Assembly: GCF_963422355.1 (NCBI RefSeq)
Contig: NC_085090.1
Location: 2,039,411-2,103,410, forward strand
Origin: Corticium candelabrum
Taxonomy: Eukaryota; Porifera; Homoscleromorpha; Homosclerophorida; Plakinidae
Direction of reading: 5' to 3'
DNA: 64,000 nucleotides
Under the pieces are notes generated by a model that saw only the letters and a list, made by a program, of their open reading frames with translations, had not been told where the DNA came from and did no database searches. Position numbers and translations under genes: made by a program. This document shows positions 40,601 through 52,571 of the stretch, in pieces. Each line of letters begins with the position of its first letter. Within the stretch, counting starts at the first letter, position 1.

Positions 40601-41118
40601 CACATATATATTTGAATGAACACGACGTTGATTCACACCATGGAAAAGTAAAATGCGGGCAAGGCATGTCTTGAATATTCAATGACGAACAAACGCACTA
40701 TTTCCCAGCCAATTATTACGACAGTAATAGAACAACTTCCAGATGAGCATCTAACTTAGATAAATAGTATACACTTTGCGCACGTGCTGTATATTGCAAT
40801 GAAGACAAAGAAGGACCGCAAGCACACTTAAACTAAGTCTTCCTATTAGAAAAGTACACTGTTTTCATAAAATGGTAAATACTGTAAACTCATTATACAT
40901 GTTAGGCGTGATGTTGTTGTAGGTATTTAGCCCTTGACGCGTTTCGTACTCATGTAATGTCCTTACGACGAAAACTTTGACGAATTTACTCCCACGCACT
41001 GACGTCCTGAAGTTGTATTCAATAGGTACTGTCCAGGTTCATGGGTAGATGTGCGCCAGTGAAGGAACGCGACTTACAGCAACCGAATCGACCGTGCTAC
41101 CGGATCCTAACCAGCATC
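40600..41118. repeat. 480-bp dispersed repeat, copy 2
   Basis: Direct-orientation match to 33560-34035, about 90 per cent identical by eye, with an extra segment near 40865-40920. Confidence 0.75.
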
Positions 41119-41119
41119 A

Positions 41120-41865
41120 GTCAGATTCCGGGAATGCACGTGACTCTTAGTTAGCCAACAAAGCCGCTGAAGAAGTTCGAGGTGCCAATGAATATGCGAA
41201 AAGCAAAAGCGAAGGCGATATATTGTGCATGATGCAAAATCAGGAGGCACAATTGCTAATATGACTGAAGAAAACGGCAGTAGAAGAGCGACAGCACTCA
41301 TGAGAAAACGTTAGGTTTGAAAAGTGATAAAGTCAATCGTGCAATATCAAAAACGCCTATCAGAATCAGTATCAATTGTAAAGCTTACCACTAAACGACG
41401 TGGTCAAAAAACAGGATGCGTCTCTCATAAAGGTTTAATTAAATGCCTTATTATGTATGTCACAATGGCCGGAGTGCAAAAACCGGACTCCGAAAGAGGC
41501 GCGTCAGTATTTTGCAATAAGAGATGCCTTAGTACTCGAAAACAGGACATTGGACAGAGGAAAGTACATGGCGAAGCCGAGGAAAACGTTTGAACCGTGT
41601 TTGACTACGGTATTCCCTCAGTCTCGCGGTCTCACAAACTAGCTTCTATTTGTTATGAGTCATACCTAAATTATCTAGCAAGATATGTAAACGTTTCTAC
41701 TTATAGCTCGTTAGAGTTTTAGTAATACACAGAAAATTCACTAAAGAACTACAGGTCGAGTTTGTGAGAGTTACCAACTTTGGCATGAAAGAACGTCTAG
41801 AAAGAACCTCTAGAATCAATTCGCCTACCCCAATTTTTTTGATCTGGCGTACAACGTAAAAGTGC
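41120..41865. other. No recognisable gene
   Basis: Frames of at most about 90 codons, none with a known domain. Confidence 0.4.
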
Positions 41866-42486
41866 CTAATTTTCAATTTGGCAGTACCAAACGTACGAGA
41901 GCTGTCTGCCGGCGTCAAGTCGGACAGATATGTTATGTTCACGCCACTCAACGAGACGCTGTTCCCGATACAATCACGCGGGGGAACAATGACAGCCCAC
42001 TTCACCAACCTGGAAAAGATCAAATATATAAAATATTATAACCTCCTATTTCATCTGCTCAAGGCAGTCCACACGTTTCAATTGGGAAACGTGTCAACGA
42101 TAAAATCTGCAGGTCGGACTCGCCTTGACAGGAACTACACCATCTTGGAGCGCACATCACGAATCGGGCTGAGGCAGGTGGCTGCAGAGTGGAGGCCAGG
42201 GTACAAGCACGACGACGCGTCGTCCGAGTACCATCGCCCTAAGGCATTCAACATCATCAACCTTCTCCGCCCTGCCACCGTTAGAGTGAGTTACATTAGC
42301 GCGCCGCAATACATTGGGAAGGTTAGAGAAAAGATGCAACTGGCGGACAACCGTCTTAGAAGAAGCGGCGTCACAAGGCATCATTCCAGTGGACGTCTGA
42401 TTTTGAGGCAGAAAAGGATATTCGGGGATTTGAAAGCCTATTTGCCTATACGCGACCCACAACAGTATAAAGACCGACCCGATTAA
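41866..42486 (+). CDS. Orphan ORF, about 200 codons, unknown
   Basis: The frame is open from just after TAA at 41857 to the TAA at 42484-42486. The ORF runs from the TTG at 41878, the first ATG is at 41935, and CAATTTGGCAG at 41883 could be a splice acceptor. Its second half (42120-42420) is clearly GC-richer than the flanks and has a coding-like third-position pattern. The protein is basic, without cysteine clusters, signal peptide or membrane segment; recognisable words are RTRLDRNYTILERTSRIGLR and a basic C-terminus. I do not recognise a family. It could be an exon of a host gene, an old viral or transposon gene, or a chance frame. Confidence 0.45.
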   Translation, partial: LIFNLAVPNVRELSAGVKSDRYVMFTPLNETLFPIQSRGGTMTAHFTNLEKIKYIKYYNLLFHLLKAVHTFQLGNVSTIKSAGRTRLDRNYTILERTSRIGLRQVAAEWRPGYKHDDASSEYHRPKAFNIINLLRPATVRVSYISAPQYIGKVREKMQLADNRLRRSGVTRHHSSGRLILRQKRIFGDLKAYLPIRDPQQYKDRPD

Positions 42487-42489
42487 AAT

Positions 42490-44345
42490 AGTCCTAAGTT
42501 TAGTCAATCTGCAAGGTGGAAACTACAAGAAAAGACCCAAGTAGACATGTTTTAAAGTGTGTTTGGTGCATCTTTGATTATAAGTCAAAATTCTGTTCCT
42601 AAAATCTTGTCAATAAATACAAAAATCTAAATGAGATGTTGTGATTTGCTGTCTACTTTCAGAAAGAAATTGTGCGATGTAAATGTACTGTCTACTCGCC
42701 AAATATACTTCATTTAAAACTAAGACGATTCGAATTTCACTGTTATATTGCAGAGATAGAACAAGTAAAGCCTATTAAAACACTGCACACAATTGTTAGT
42801 CCATAGAGATGACACTACATCTCAGGTCCTTTTTGGCTTAGATAACGCTGCACGTAACCAAGTCAACTAAAAAATGCATATGTATGTTGACGACAAGGTA
42901 ATGGCACCTTCTGCAATAGCCGATTATGATACTTTTAGATTACACTTTATGTCTTTGAACCTCAGCGTTAACATACCCAGACATATTCAAATATATTTTC
43001 CTCCTCAAATTGATTCTAAAGAATGCATTTGTTCCTCATGACGCGTTACGTTCCATACGTTCACTTCATTTCAATTGTGGAAGACAAAGACCATAATGAC
43101 ATCGCGTTCTGATATGGGCTAAATGAATGTTCATAAAGAAGAATGAGTGTAAGTGTCAGCTGTACTTATGCGAAACTCAATTTTTGTTAGCAGTGTTTGA
43201 AAAAGCTTATAAACTATGAGATTTCTCTATTCCGTTACCGGTAACGACTTTCTTTGTACAGTTGCAAAATTTCCGTAAGGATACTGGAATCACGTCTGGC
43301 TAAGTTAATGTGAGCTTGGATGCGGAAATGTAACCGCTTCCGACCCATAAAAGTATCGCTCGTAAAATCAAACACTTGCCTACAGACGCACACTATTCGG
43401 TACCCATTAATGGCCACAATAAGACGAAACCGTATCTAATGACTACGATGGTGGCCGCTGTGGACAGAGTTCAGATCGGTCTCTACAGAGAGTTATGTCG
43501 ACCACAGAGTCAGTGCAAAATAACTAGGCCAATAATTGTGCGTTGATTACTCATAGAGCTCGAGGTCTAATACTGATGCTGTCGATTGCATGTTCACTTG
43601 GTGCGTTTGACTTACCCAAATTGTGCACACTGCACTAAGTACTCGTCTTGAAAGACCTCGGACTACACCGTCGGGTACGCGCAATAAATAGGGTGTACTG
43701 TACTGTAACACTACAAAATGCCCTACACTACACGCGTATGCAGTTTGCATGCAGTACATTATATAAAATAACAATCTGTTTTGAGAAACAACAGTTACTT
43801 TCTACGGCGAACACGAGCCATACAAGACGCACGTGATAGGCAGAGTCCCGGATGTACTGTACTTCATGTCATCATTAGCCCTCAAGAGAAGACACGGAGG
43901 TGCACGACACGAGTGAGGTCATATACAAGTGCACAGCAAGCGTCAGACAGAGCACTTAAACTTAAGCAAAATACCTACAATAAGCTTTGACGACTGATCC
44001 CAACGATCGTCACGATTTCTGTAAAGTTCCTGCCTGTACACAACCTCTATTGCTCCGGCACTCTGGCACGTACCATGCAGGTGCATCTAGCTTCGTTCTG
44101 AAAACGCGCGTAATCAATTCCTACAGACCTCCTAGCCAAACACCGGTTGTCTGCGTATGAGTATAGGTATTGCTCATTCGTCAGCAAACAAGGCGCTGTG
44201 TTGGGAGTCCTAATGCGGATTTGCGCAAAGCGTTACACGCCTATGAACGCAAAAGCATGCGCATAAATTTTGACAGTGTCGCTTTAATAAACACAACAAA
44301 ATAACGCAAAAGTCAAAACCAGTGAATGGGAAATAGACGTGCAAG
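42490..44345. other. No recognisable gene; probably the eroded body of the hAT element
   Basis: Only short frames. As a hAT C-terminus follows, part of this may be non-coding transposon sequence, but no hAT domain blocks are visible here. Confidence 0.35.
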
Positions 44346-44349
44346 TTCT

Positions 44350-45145
44350 GCGTCAGCATCAACGTTGCCACTTCGTGGGTAAGACACACGTGAAAATAAG
44401 GCAACAAGTAAATTGGAAATGGACGTAAAAAGTCCTTCAAATTATGCCACAATTAATCACAAGTTATTTTCAAACATCTGCAGGATTCTGCATCTTCCGT
44501 TGATCATGCCGGTTACATCTGCGACAGTTGAAAGAGCCTATTCATCACTGAAGTATGTCAAGACTAATTTGCTCAGCAGCAGGAATCAACATCGCCTTAA
44601 CGCCCTTCTGCTGCTCTATACTCACAAAGATATAGAAGTGAACCGAACCTCAATGCAGCTGTAAACAAATTTGCGACGAAGAAATCTAGAAGGCTACTAC
44701 TGGCTAATCCTTTCCACCGCTCACCTGAGTCAGACTCTGACACTTCAGGCTCTAACCGTTCAAATTCTGATGGTGCTTGTGATTTGTACGTTAATGATTG
44801 GCTAGTAAAGATCAAGTCCGTAGCTATAGCTTTTAATCAAGGAGTAGTGCATGAAAGATGCACATGCCCAAGTAAGAGGAGTCTATTTGTTTGAGGTTTT
44901 AGTTCAGTCTGTTATTTACTTTTCGCTTCAATTTGTCTTGTCCACGCCTCTTCAGCTGTTTCTTGGCTCCGTCACTGAAGTCTTAACAATGCGCGTCTGC
45001 TATAATGCACGTGATGTAAACAGCGTTTAAATACTGAAAACGGTAAATTCCGCAAATTTTTTTAGTTGATTCATAGTGACGTCATATTAAAGTAGAAACT
45101 ATATCACTGCGCCACTCCCTCAGTAAAACCCAGGATCAGCCACTG
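44350..45145 (+). pseudogene. hAT transposase C-terminal dimerisation domain and element 3' end
   Basis: The frame 44413-44664 reads HLPLIMPVTSATVERAYSSL followed by KTNLLSSRNQHRLNALLLLYTH, the hAT dimerisation domain, as in ZMYM1-type hAT proteins. A one-base shift then gives KSRRLLLANPF. The element seems to end at 45145 with CCAGGATCAGCCACTG, a typical hAT right terminus. Upstream catalytic sequence is missing. Confidence 0.65.
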
Positions 45146-45185
45146 GTGTATATACATATATCTATATATACACCAGTGGCTGATC
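45134..45185. repeat. Perfect palindrome with 21-bp arms
   Basis: Arms 45134-45154 and 45165-45185 are exact reverse complements around a 10-nt AT-rich loop. The outer part of each arm is GATCAGCCACTG, like a hAT terminus, so two hAT ends lie face to face 28 bp apart. Confidence 0.9.
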
Positions 45186-45194
45186 GCAGTAGAT

Positions 45195-45385
45195 CGCACG
45201 ATATCTCGGTCTAAAGTTGAAGGTTTCTTCATGGCGTGATTGCGTAGAAACAGATGTTTGAGAGTGATAGTGCAACGCGTTTGGCAGCTGGTGGAACCGA
45301 GTCAGAAAAGAAAAAGTAAATGAGAAAACCCAAATGCGGAGAAAGCACTGTAAACCATCTTGTAAAGAAATTGATGGGCTATCTG
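45195..45385. repeat. 180-bp dispersed repeat, copy 1
   Basis: Closely matches 60121-60300 in the same orientation (CACGATATC to ACCATCTTGT). Function unknown; both copies lie near transposon ends and TA-rich repeats. Confidence 0.75.
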
Positions 45386-45599
45386 GACAGTCACAACATC
45401 TAGTACGACAAAAAAATGCTCAACGCACAAATCTTCATGCTTATCAAAGTACGTGATGGGAGGAGCAAACGTTGTCGTCCCAGACGGGCTACCTAATTCT
45501 TCAATTTCAAGTTGGCCATTGTAAATTACATCCCATCGAACTCGTACGGGCACAAGTTAAAGGCTATGCTGCAGCAAACTACAAGGACTTCACAATGGC

Positions 45600-45860
45600 A
45601 GTATTCCTAAAATTTGGCCACGAAAGGAATCTAAAACGTGACAGCTGAGAAGTGGGAGAAGTGTGTTGACCATGTAATTAGGGAAGTAGTGTCGCATTAT
45701 AGAGTCCGCAATGGTATTGTGGAACCTTCTCCAAAAAGCCTTTCAATAAAGTTGCGAAAAGTGTTGCTACGGCCATAAAGTCTGTACACGAGGAACTTAA
45801 GTTAGCACATTTGGACGATCGGTGGGAAAGCTGTTACGAGGCTACTGTATAGATATGACT
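45600..45860 (+). pseudogene. Possible DDE-endonuclease C-terminal fragment
   Basis: At 45634-45740 the plus strand reads TAEKWEKCVDHVIREVVSHY and GIVEPSPKSL, reminiscent of the C-terminal helix of pogo/IS630-like DDE proteins in invertebrate repeats. Too short for a firm call. Confidence 0.3.
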
Positions 45861-46149
45861 CATCGAGCTGTCGAAAGTGATGAGATCTTTGTTTGTGGCT
45901 GTGTTCACACTAGGGTTTAGAGCTGGATTTGCGACTGCTTACCATAACCAATTAGAATACATCAGGTCAGTTCACACAGGAATGTAGATTAGAGCAGGGC
46001 TAGCATCACCCTGCTGAAAAGTAGGGTTAGAGCGGGATTAGACCTGGGTTTACCTTGGGTTACCGCTTGTCAAAACATTCCAGTTTATCCATATTGTGTA
46101 TCACAGCAATGCATCAAAGAAGATTGCTCTACTTTGCGTTAGTGTGGCG

Positions 46150-47380
46150 GTTGTTCATTGAGCAAATCACATCGGCAGCACGACTTGCGGATTTCTTTCG
46201 TGAGAGGAGCGGTCGCATCTGAAGATTCAGACAGCTGTTGCTGTCCTACCACACGCATGTCGTCTTCCGTTGTCGCCTTACTTTGACATTACTGAGGGGT
46301 TTTGTGGCTCTACATCGCCGTCATTTTGTTCAACGTACCGTGTGGGTCAAGCCCAAGTCAGAGACATGGTGGACAAACGTAGTCTGTAGGAACTGGAGTG
46401 AACGTGAGCGGAAAGCTGACTTCCGTAAGTGGAAGACTACTTTCACGCGCCTGTGGGCTGACTTGCATCCATATATTTCTCGTCGCAGCACTCGATTTCG
46501 TGACCGTGCCGGTAAGCAAACGTGTTGCTGTCTGTCTCTGGAGGTTGGCGGGGAATTCTGAATTCCGTACAGTTTCTCATCTGTTTGCGATTGGTCGTTC
46601 AACTGCTTGTACAATAACGAATCAAGTATGCAGAGCTATTGTGCGCCAGTTTTTGAAACGTTATGTTGGCTCTCCCAGCGGAAACCGACTGGCAAGTGTA
46701 ATTGCTAAGTTTCAGCAGCAGCAGGGATTTCCCCAAGTTGGAGGTGCGATCGATGGTACACACATTCCAATGAAATGTCCTTTTGACTATTCGGAAGAGT
46801 ACTACAATCGAAAACATTTTCATTCGGTTATTCTGCAAGCTGCAGTTGACTCTTTCATGTACTTTACTGACATCTGTGTTGGATGGCCTGGACGAGTCCA
46901 CGATGCCAGGGTATTGTCCAATAGTAAGTTGTATCACAAAGCTGAGCGTTTTGGGACATGCCTTGCTGACGGTCAAACTGTAAACATCAGTGGAGTAATG
47001 GTACAAGTTCTTATCATTGGAGATCCAGCTTATCCCGTTTCTATGGCTTATGAAACCATATCCTAAAACAGGAGCGCGTAATAAACGAAACTTCAATTCT
47101 AAACTGAGCAGTACAAGGATGGTTGTGGAGCGGGCATTTGATCTTCTTAAGGGTCGCTTCAGGATTCTGCATAAGCAACAAGACACTACCTTGCACAATG
47201 TTTGCCATGTTGTTACTGCTTGTTGCATTCTCCACAACTACTGTATTGCACATGATGACTGGCTCATTGACTGTGAAGATGGAAATGACAATGATGATGA
47301 TGATGATGATGGCCATAATCCACAAGGCAATAGTGATGCTGATGACACAAGAGAACCTCTATTACAGTACGTGCAGTGAA
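46150..47380 (+). pseudogene. PIF/Harbinger DDE transposase with two frameshifts
   Basis: The N-terminal helix (ADFRKWKTTFTRLW, ADLHPYISRRSTRFRDR) switches frame near 46510. It is followed by KRVAVCLWRLAGNSEFRTVS, FAIGRSTACTITNQV and the DDE core VGGAIDGTHIPMKCP, FHSVILQAAVD, YFTDICVGWPGRVHDARVL and IIGDPAYP. A second shift at about 47033 leads into WLMKPYP, then MVVERAFDLLKGRFRIL with the catalytic Glu and CCILHNYCI, and an acidic tail ending at 47378-47380. All three catalytic acids are visible. The two shifts would prevent production of a full protein. Confidence 0.8.
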
Positions 47381-47662
47381 ATCAGTTGACAGTAATAAGC
47401 TAGATAGTAAAAATGATATTAAAACTTGTCCTTATACGTCTTGCATGCAGTTATACTACAGTACTAAAGTTTTAGTAGAAGTTTAAGCAACCCCAAATCT
47501 ATTATTAAATTAATAAAAACACAAAGTAGAACTCCTAGTTGCTCAAGTGCATGCATACGTTGCAATGGCATAAACTAGTAATAAACAAGAAAGTTACTGG
47601 TCTTTCAAAACTCTTAAAGCCTCAACAACTCTTGTTGTTTTGTGATTGGTGCTTGATCTGCT

Positions 47663-48031
47663 TCAAGCCTTTGTTGCAGTAGCCTTTCCTCTCTCTCCAT
47701 CTGCCATTCCATTATTGCCAGCAAATCTGTCTTCCATAGAAGACAAACTTGTTTCAATGGTGGTTGCAATGCCTTCAAAAACGGCAGCAGCTCTTGGACG
47801 TTTTCTCTTCTTTTTTTTCCTGATCAGTTTGTCTTCTATTGGCTGTTCCTTTTTCTTTGGCAACACTCACACAAATACTATCATCACAGCTTTCATCAAG
47901 AATCTGTACGTCATTGCTGGGGCTACTTGCTTGAACAGGTGAGGTTGCACAAACGTTGTCGTCTACTAGTAGGAAGTCATCCTCATCATCTAGATCCAGA
48001 CCATCTTCAGTACCACTCTCAATGATAAAAT
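47663..48031 (-). pseudogene. C-terminal part of the Harbinger Myb-like partner, cut off by the hAT insertion
   Basis: Read from 48031 downward: an acidic segment (DGLDLDDEDDFLLVDDNV), then a basic nuclear-localisation-like run (RKKKKRKRPR) and a helical tail (AAAVFEGIATTIETSLSSM) that completes at 47663. The two pieces are in different frames with a likely intron or shift near 47800-47866. Its upstream half lies at 52572-53325, across the hAT element. Confidence 0.6.
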
Positions 48032-48597
48032 CAGTGCTCAAAATTACTGCCGGTCATCGGTCAATGGCCGATCATATTTGGATAATGACCGGTGATAATT
48101 GCTAATTACCGGTCAAGGTAACCGGTCAACTTTTGTAGGTCATTAATTAGTGATGAGAAGAGCTATCCCAGCTCTATGAACAGCCAATTAAGTGTATAGC
48201 TAGTCTACATAGCTATGTGATATTATATGTTAGCTATGTACATCATTTAGCACCATCTATTTAGTCTCTGTTCATGTGTTGGCCTCTGAATTTGTACTCT
48301 ACAATCTATAGCACCGCCCAACTTTTACCTTATTTGTCAGGCCTCAATCATGTCTGCATGAGAGGGACAGCCCTGTATGTTTATTTACGTCTTGTGAGAG
48401 GACCGTTTAGCTATTGTTGTGTTACTATGAATGCCATAACATCTCTAGTGAATTATGATACAATCAGTTAAGTGGTCATGCTGTGTAAAGATTTGCTATG
48501 GTACATGGAACATGAGTAGTTAATGAGGTTATGTTATACTAACATCTGTTGAAACTTCCGCGTTGCTTTTTGCCTTTCAATTCATTGTTAGAGCGTT

Positions 48598-49118
48598 ATG
48601 TCTCTGGACCCAGTTGCGCAGTTTCTTTACCCAAATGATGCCCCGGTGACCTATAAGCTTGTGTGTGGGGGAGCTGATGGCAATTGCTTTCTTCGGGCTG
48701 TTGCAATGTCCTTGACAAAAAAGGAAGAAAATCACAAGCAACTCCGTCAGCAAGTTGCAGAACAGCTCTGCAACAAGCCACAGGCAATTGCAGCTGCTTT
48801 GATTGAAAAATGTTCCTCTTGTCTAGGTGTGAATCCTTCTTCACTAATTGCCACATTTCTTTCTGATGAGAGTTACAGCGTGTTCAAAGCCGTAAAGGAA
48901 GTGGAAAAGGGCACTGAGGACAGTCTAGCTTTAGCTGTGGTGAAGGAGGGCAATGAGACAAAGAAATTTGGAAGTTGATGTGGGATGGTGCAAGTCTATG
49001 GTGCACCTGCAGCAATTCGTTGTTCCATCAACATGCACTGTTCTGAGGTTAACCAGCGTATCCGCCACTTTATGAATACCATTGTACAACCTTTGGAATC
49101 TGCAACAAGTTAAAATAA

Positions 49119-49172
<54 letters not shown>

Positions 49173-49393
49173 TGTGGTCTAGCACAACTCAGCCAGCAAC
49201 TCTTAAGGGAAATGTTCAACTCAATCACTTTGTGCCTTTGCTACCCAGATCAGCCACTAATCTCAGTTACCATGCCAAAAGTGACATTCCTGCCTCTGAT
49301 TGCTGCGATGAGTCTGATTCTGACAAACTTGAATCTACCTTTGGCTTCAGTGATGATGAGAATGCAGTGAATTGTTGTAATGAAAACCCTTAG
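48598..49393 (+). pseudogene. OTU-family cysteine protease-like ORF carried by the hAT element
   Basis: The frame from 48598 has the OTU catalytic signature GADGNCFLRAVAMSL with Asp and nucleophile Cys in place, followed by the expected LRQQVAEQL helix. It stops at 48976; a shifted frame continues (YGAPAAIRCSINMHC). A (TA)n array at 49119-49170 then interrupts, and the end returns as GNVQLNHFVPLLP, the usual C-terminal stretch near the OTU histidine, plus an acidic tail to 49393. OTU domains cleave ubiquitin chains and are carried by several transposon and virus families. Frame breaks make this copy inactive. Confidence 0.65.
49119..49170. repeat. (TA)n microsatellite inside the OTU-like ORF
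   Basis: About 26 uninterrupted AT units, probably expanded after insertion. Confidence 0.95.
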
Positions 49394-49429
49394 AAAGTCA
49401 AGAAAGTCAAAGAGAATTGAACCAAAGTC

Positions 49430-52114
49430 ATGGTCGTTGTCTGGATTCCACCCTCTAAGAGCCCAAGGGTTTGTGCAATACCTTCGAACATGGATATTAC
49501 AGTAGAAACTATGCATGAAGATTCTGGCTTACCTGTTGACTCACACCACACTGCAGCCCAAGGAAGTCAAAATGGTGACAAGCCGGCATATGGCAATGCT
49601 TCTCGAACAACTCAACGTGCTATGGATGCCACTGCTACTAAGCCAAAGGGTTCTGAAAGCAAGTCTTCCAAGATCAAGCAAAATCTTGATTCCAGGTTAT
49701 TAAATAACAAGAACAAACATGTACAGAAAGACCAAAGGGAGATTACAAATAGTCATCTGATTACAACCATTCCAGAGCTTGCAAAAACACCAGTAAGTCA
49801 AAATGTGTCATCAACCACATGCAGACGTCATATATCAAAAGAAACATTTATGGGGTGGAAAAGAAGCCATGAAGCTGATTATCAAACTATGTCATGGCTT
49901 AAATGTGAAGTGATGAAAGAGAATCCTTCAATGGTTGATATTTTGTGGTGTGAGGTGTGTCGAACATACCAATCTAAGGTATGTGGCACTAAGCATTTCT
50001 CCAGAACGTGGATTGATGGGTCAAGAAATCACAGAACCAACAATGTCATTGATCATGCTGGGAGTGCTCAGCATCAAGCTGCAATGTCCTACAAGCGAAA
50101 AGAAACAGCAAGAGAAAGGAGAGAGCCAGTGACGGATTACAGTGAGATTGCCAGACGTTTTAAGATGAAGCCGGAGACCAAAGCAAGGATGATGAAGAAA
50201 TTTGAAATATGTTATTTTCTGCCAAAAGAAAACTTACCATTCGTAAAATATCCATCTATCTGTGCTCTTGAAAAACGACATGGTGTTGAGCTGGGAGAGA
50301 CATATTCAACTGATGTAGCAGCTAGTCACTTTGTGCATTAATTTATATTGCTGAAAGTCAGCGACAGCATTTCAAACAAACAGTGGCAGCACCTTTCTCC
50401 AGCATCTTGATGGACAGTTCATCTGACAAAGGAAAAGTGGAGAATGAGTTGTTTGCAATAATCTATTCTGAGAGTGATCACACCTCTGAAAAGCTAATAA
50501 CTCGAAGTCGATACTTCAAAGTACTGGAACCGTCTAAGGCTGATTCTGCTGGACTCTTTGATTGACCACAAGAAGCTCTGAAAGATGTGGGTATAAGAGA
50601 TTTGATGAATCCAGAAAATGTGCTGCAAGTCAAAAATTTGCCAATTCTTGTTGGTGTGGGCACTGATGGTGCTGCTGTAAACATTTCAGAGATAAGTGGA
50701 CTAAAAGCAAAAGTTCAGAATGTTCTGCCATGGATTTTCTGGATGTGGTGTTTTGCCCATCGACTAGAACTTGCAAGCAGAGACTCTCTCTCCAATCCAT
50801 TATTTAAAGAAATAGATGAAATGCTTCTTAGGATCTACTATCTTTACAACAAGCCTCCCAAGAAATGTAGGGAACTGAGGGCTATTGTAAACGATTTGAA
50901 AGAAGTATACAATTTTCCAAGAGGTGGCAACCTACCAGTGAGAGCATCAGGAAGCAGATGGATTGTTCATAAGTGAAGAGCACTCCACAGAGTTCTCGAT
51001 AGGCTTACATGAACCATCTAGCAAGCCTCTGCGAAGATGCTAGTCTTAGAAGCCCTGATCGGCAGCGTCTAAAAGGCTATTTGACAAAGTGGACTCAAGC
51101 AAAAATAATTCTGTCCTGTGCCCATTACATAGATATTTTAGATCCCGCCGCTAGTCTAAGCTTGTCTTTACAGGGAGATGATCTTGATATCATTAAGGCA
51201 ATTCAATCAGTACTCAAAAGTCAACAAGCCATGGAACAGTTGAAAGAAACTCCCTTACCAATTGGTTTGCAAGTAGACATGTCATGGACAATCTACTAGA
51301 AAGTGCAGATGGCAAAATGACGTATCAAGGAATTGAATTACATCACCTCAATGATGTTGTTGTGAACAGCGGCAGACAGCAAGCTTTAAGTGATCTGAGA
51401 AAATTGGATGATGAATTGAAGGAAAGACTTTCATTGGTCAGACACAAAACTTATGAGGGCTATTATGGTTTTCTTGGACAAACAAGCCTGGTACTCACAC
51501 AAAACCGATGAGTCTTTCTCTCTTCAGCTTACAGAGGCTGTTTCAATGCTAGTTGAGAATTTCCGAGCTCCTCTCGAGGCCAAAGCTACTGATCTAGCAG
51601 CAATTCAGGAAGAAGCCAAGGAGATGCTTGACTATGCACATCAATATCTTCCGAGTGGACACAGATGGGTATCAACATGTTTGGTACCGCTTGGCGTTTG
51701 GACATGACTGCACGCGATTTAAGAATTTAGTTGCTATTGCGCAGCTTCTTTTCAGCCTACCGTTTAGTACTGCAAAAGTAGAACGCCTTTTCTCCCGCTT
51801 AAAACTTATTAAAACTGATCGTAGAACAAGTCTTAGTCAGAAGACGTTATCTGATCTGCTAGAGGTCAGTGTTGAGGGAACTGAACTTGAAAATTTTGAT
51901 TCAAGCGCTGCTGTACAGTTATGGTGGTCAGTCTGTTGAAGAACTCGTCATGAAAGTCATCCCAAAAAAAAGAAAAAGAAAATTGAATGCAGCAGCAGCA
52001 GCAGCGAGACCATCCATCAACAACAAGACACTTCAGCGATCAATGAGGCAACTGAAACAATATGTGAGGCAGAGCAGTCGGTATCTCTGGATGATTGGGA
52101 CTCTTGGATCTTGA
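49430..52114 (+). pseudogene. hAT transposase, ZNF862/KIAA1586-like, broken
   Basis: A long first frame (49430-50341) includes a BED-like zinc-binding segment (WCEVCRTYQSKVC, then DHAGSAQHQAAM) and KFEICYFLPKENLPFVKYPS. After a short insertion near 50340 come the catalytic-domain blocks SILMDSSSDKGKVENELFAI, LVGVGTDGAAVNISE and WCFAHRLELASRDSL, then GSRWIVHK and LKGYLTKWTQAKIIL. The end is the dimerisation domain LLFSLPFSTAKVERLFSRLK. At least five frameshifts or stops (near 50340, 50564, 50974, 51297 and 51510) separate the blocks. The vertebrate relatives are domesticated hAT genes; this copy is a dead transposon. Confidence 0.8.
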
Positions 52115-52571
52115 AATGATGAGTGAAATATGGTCACAGTAGCACAACTTGCATGATGTGAGAATATCATCTCAGATCTGTAGTAACTAGCTATGTTCGA
52201 ACAAATATGCTTATAGTGTGGTGTTAGAGTAAATTGCTTAATTTGATGTAAAACTGTAACATTATAAAGAAAAGCAGTTCACGGTTTGCTATGTTTTGTT
52301 AGTTACTGCAATTTTAGGTGCTTTCATGTTGTAAACTAATGCCTTCTTCCTTAGTAATATGTGTATTCAACTGACTCTTGTTTCTTGGTTTTTGATTGCT
52401 AATTAAATTAGACGACCGGTAAAAAATTTGAATGACCGCCTAACTTCTGGCATTACCGGCCATACGGCCGACTAACTTTGCAAACTAATTCTGAGCACTG
52501 AAAATGTGGTGAAATAACGGGATTTGTGCCCATTACACTGTCAATAATCTCATAATATGAAAAATAATTTA

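Larger units (their letters stand above)
48032..52500 (+). mobile_element. hAT element, 4469 bp, nested in the Harbinger element
   Basis: Ends CAGTGCTCA and TGAGCACTG are perfect inverted repeats, extended imperfectly (AAATTA/TAATTC). AAAAT occurs directly outside both ends (48027-48031 and 52501-52505), a 5-bp direct repeat. Clusters of ACCGGT/CCGGTCA words lie within 120 bp of each end, as expected for subterminal transposase sites. It encodes an OTU-like ORF and a hAT transposase, both broken. Most hAT elements make 8-bp duplications, but 5-bp types are known. Confidence 0.8.

Noticed and set aside
46330..47325. Minus-strand ORFs over the Harbinger transposase
   Set aside because: Antisense shadows of conserved DDE blocks.
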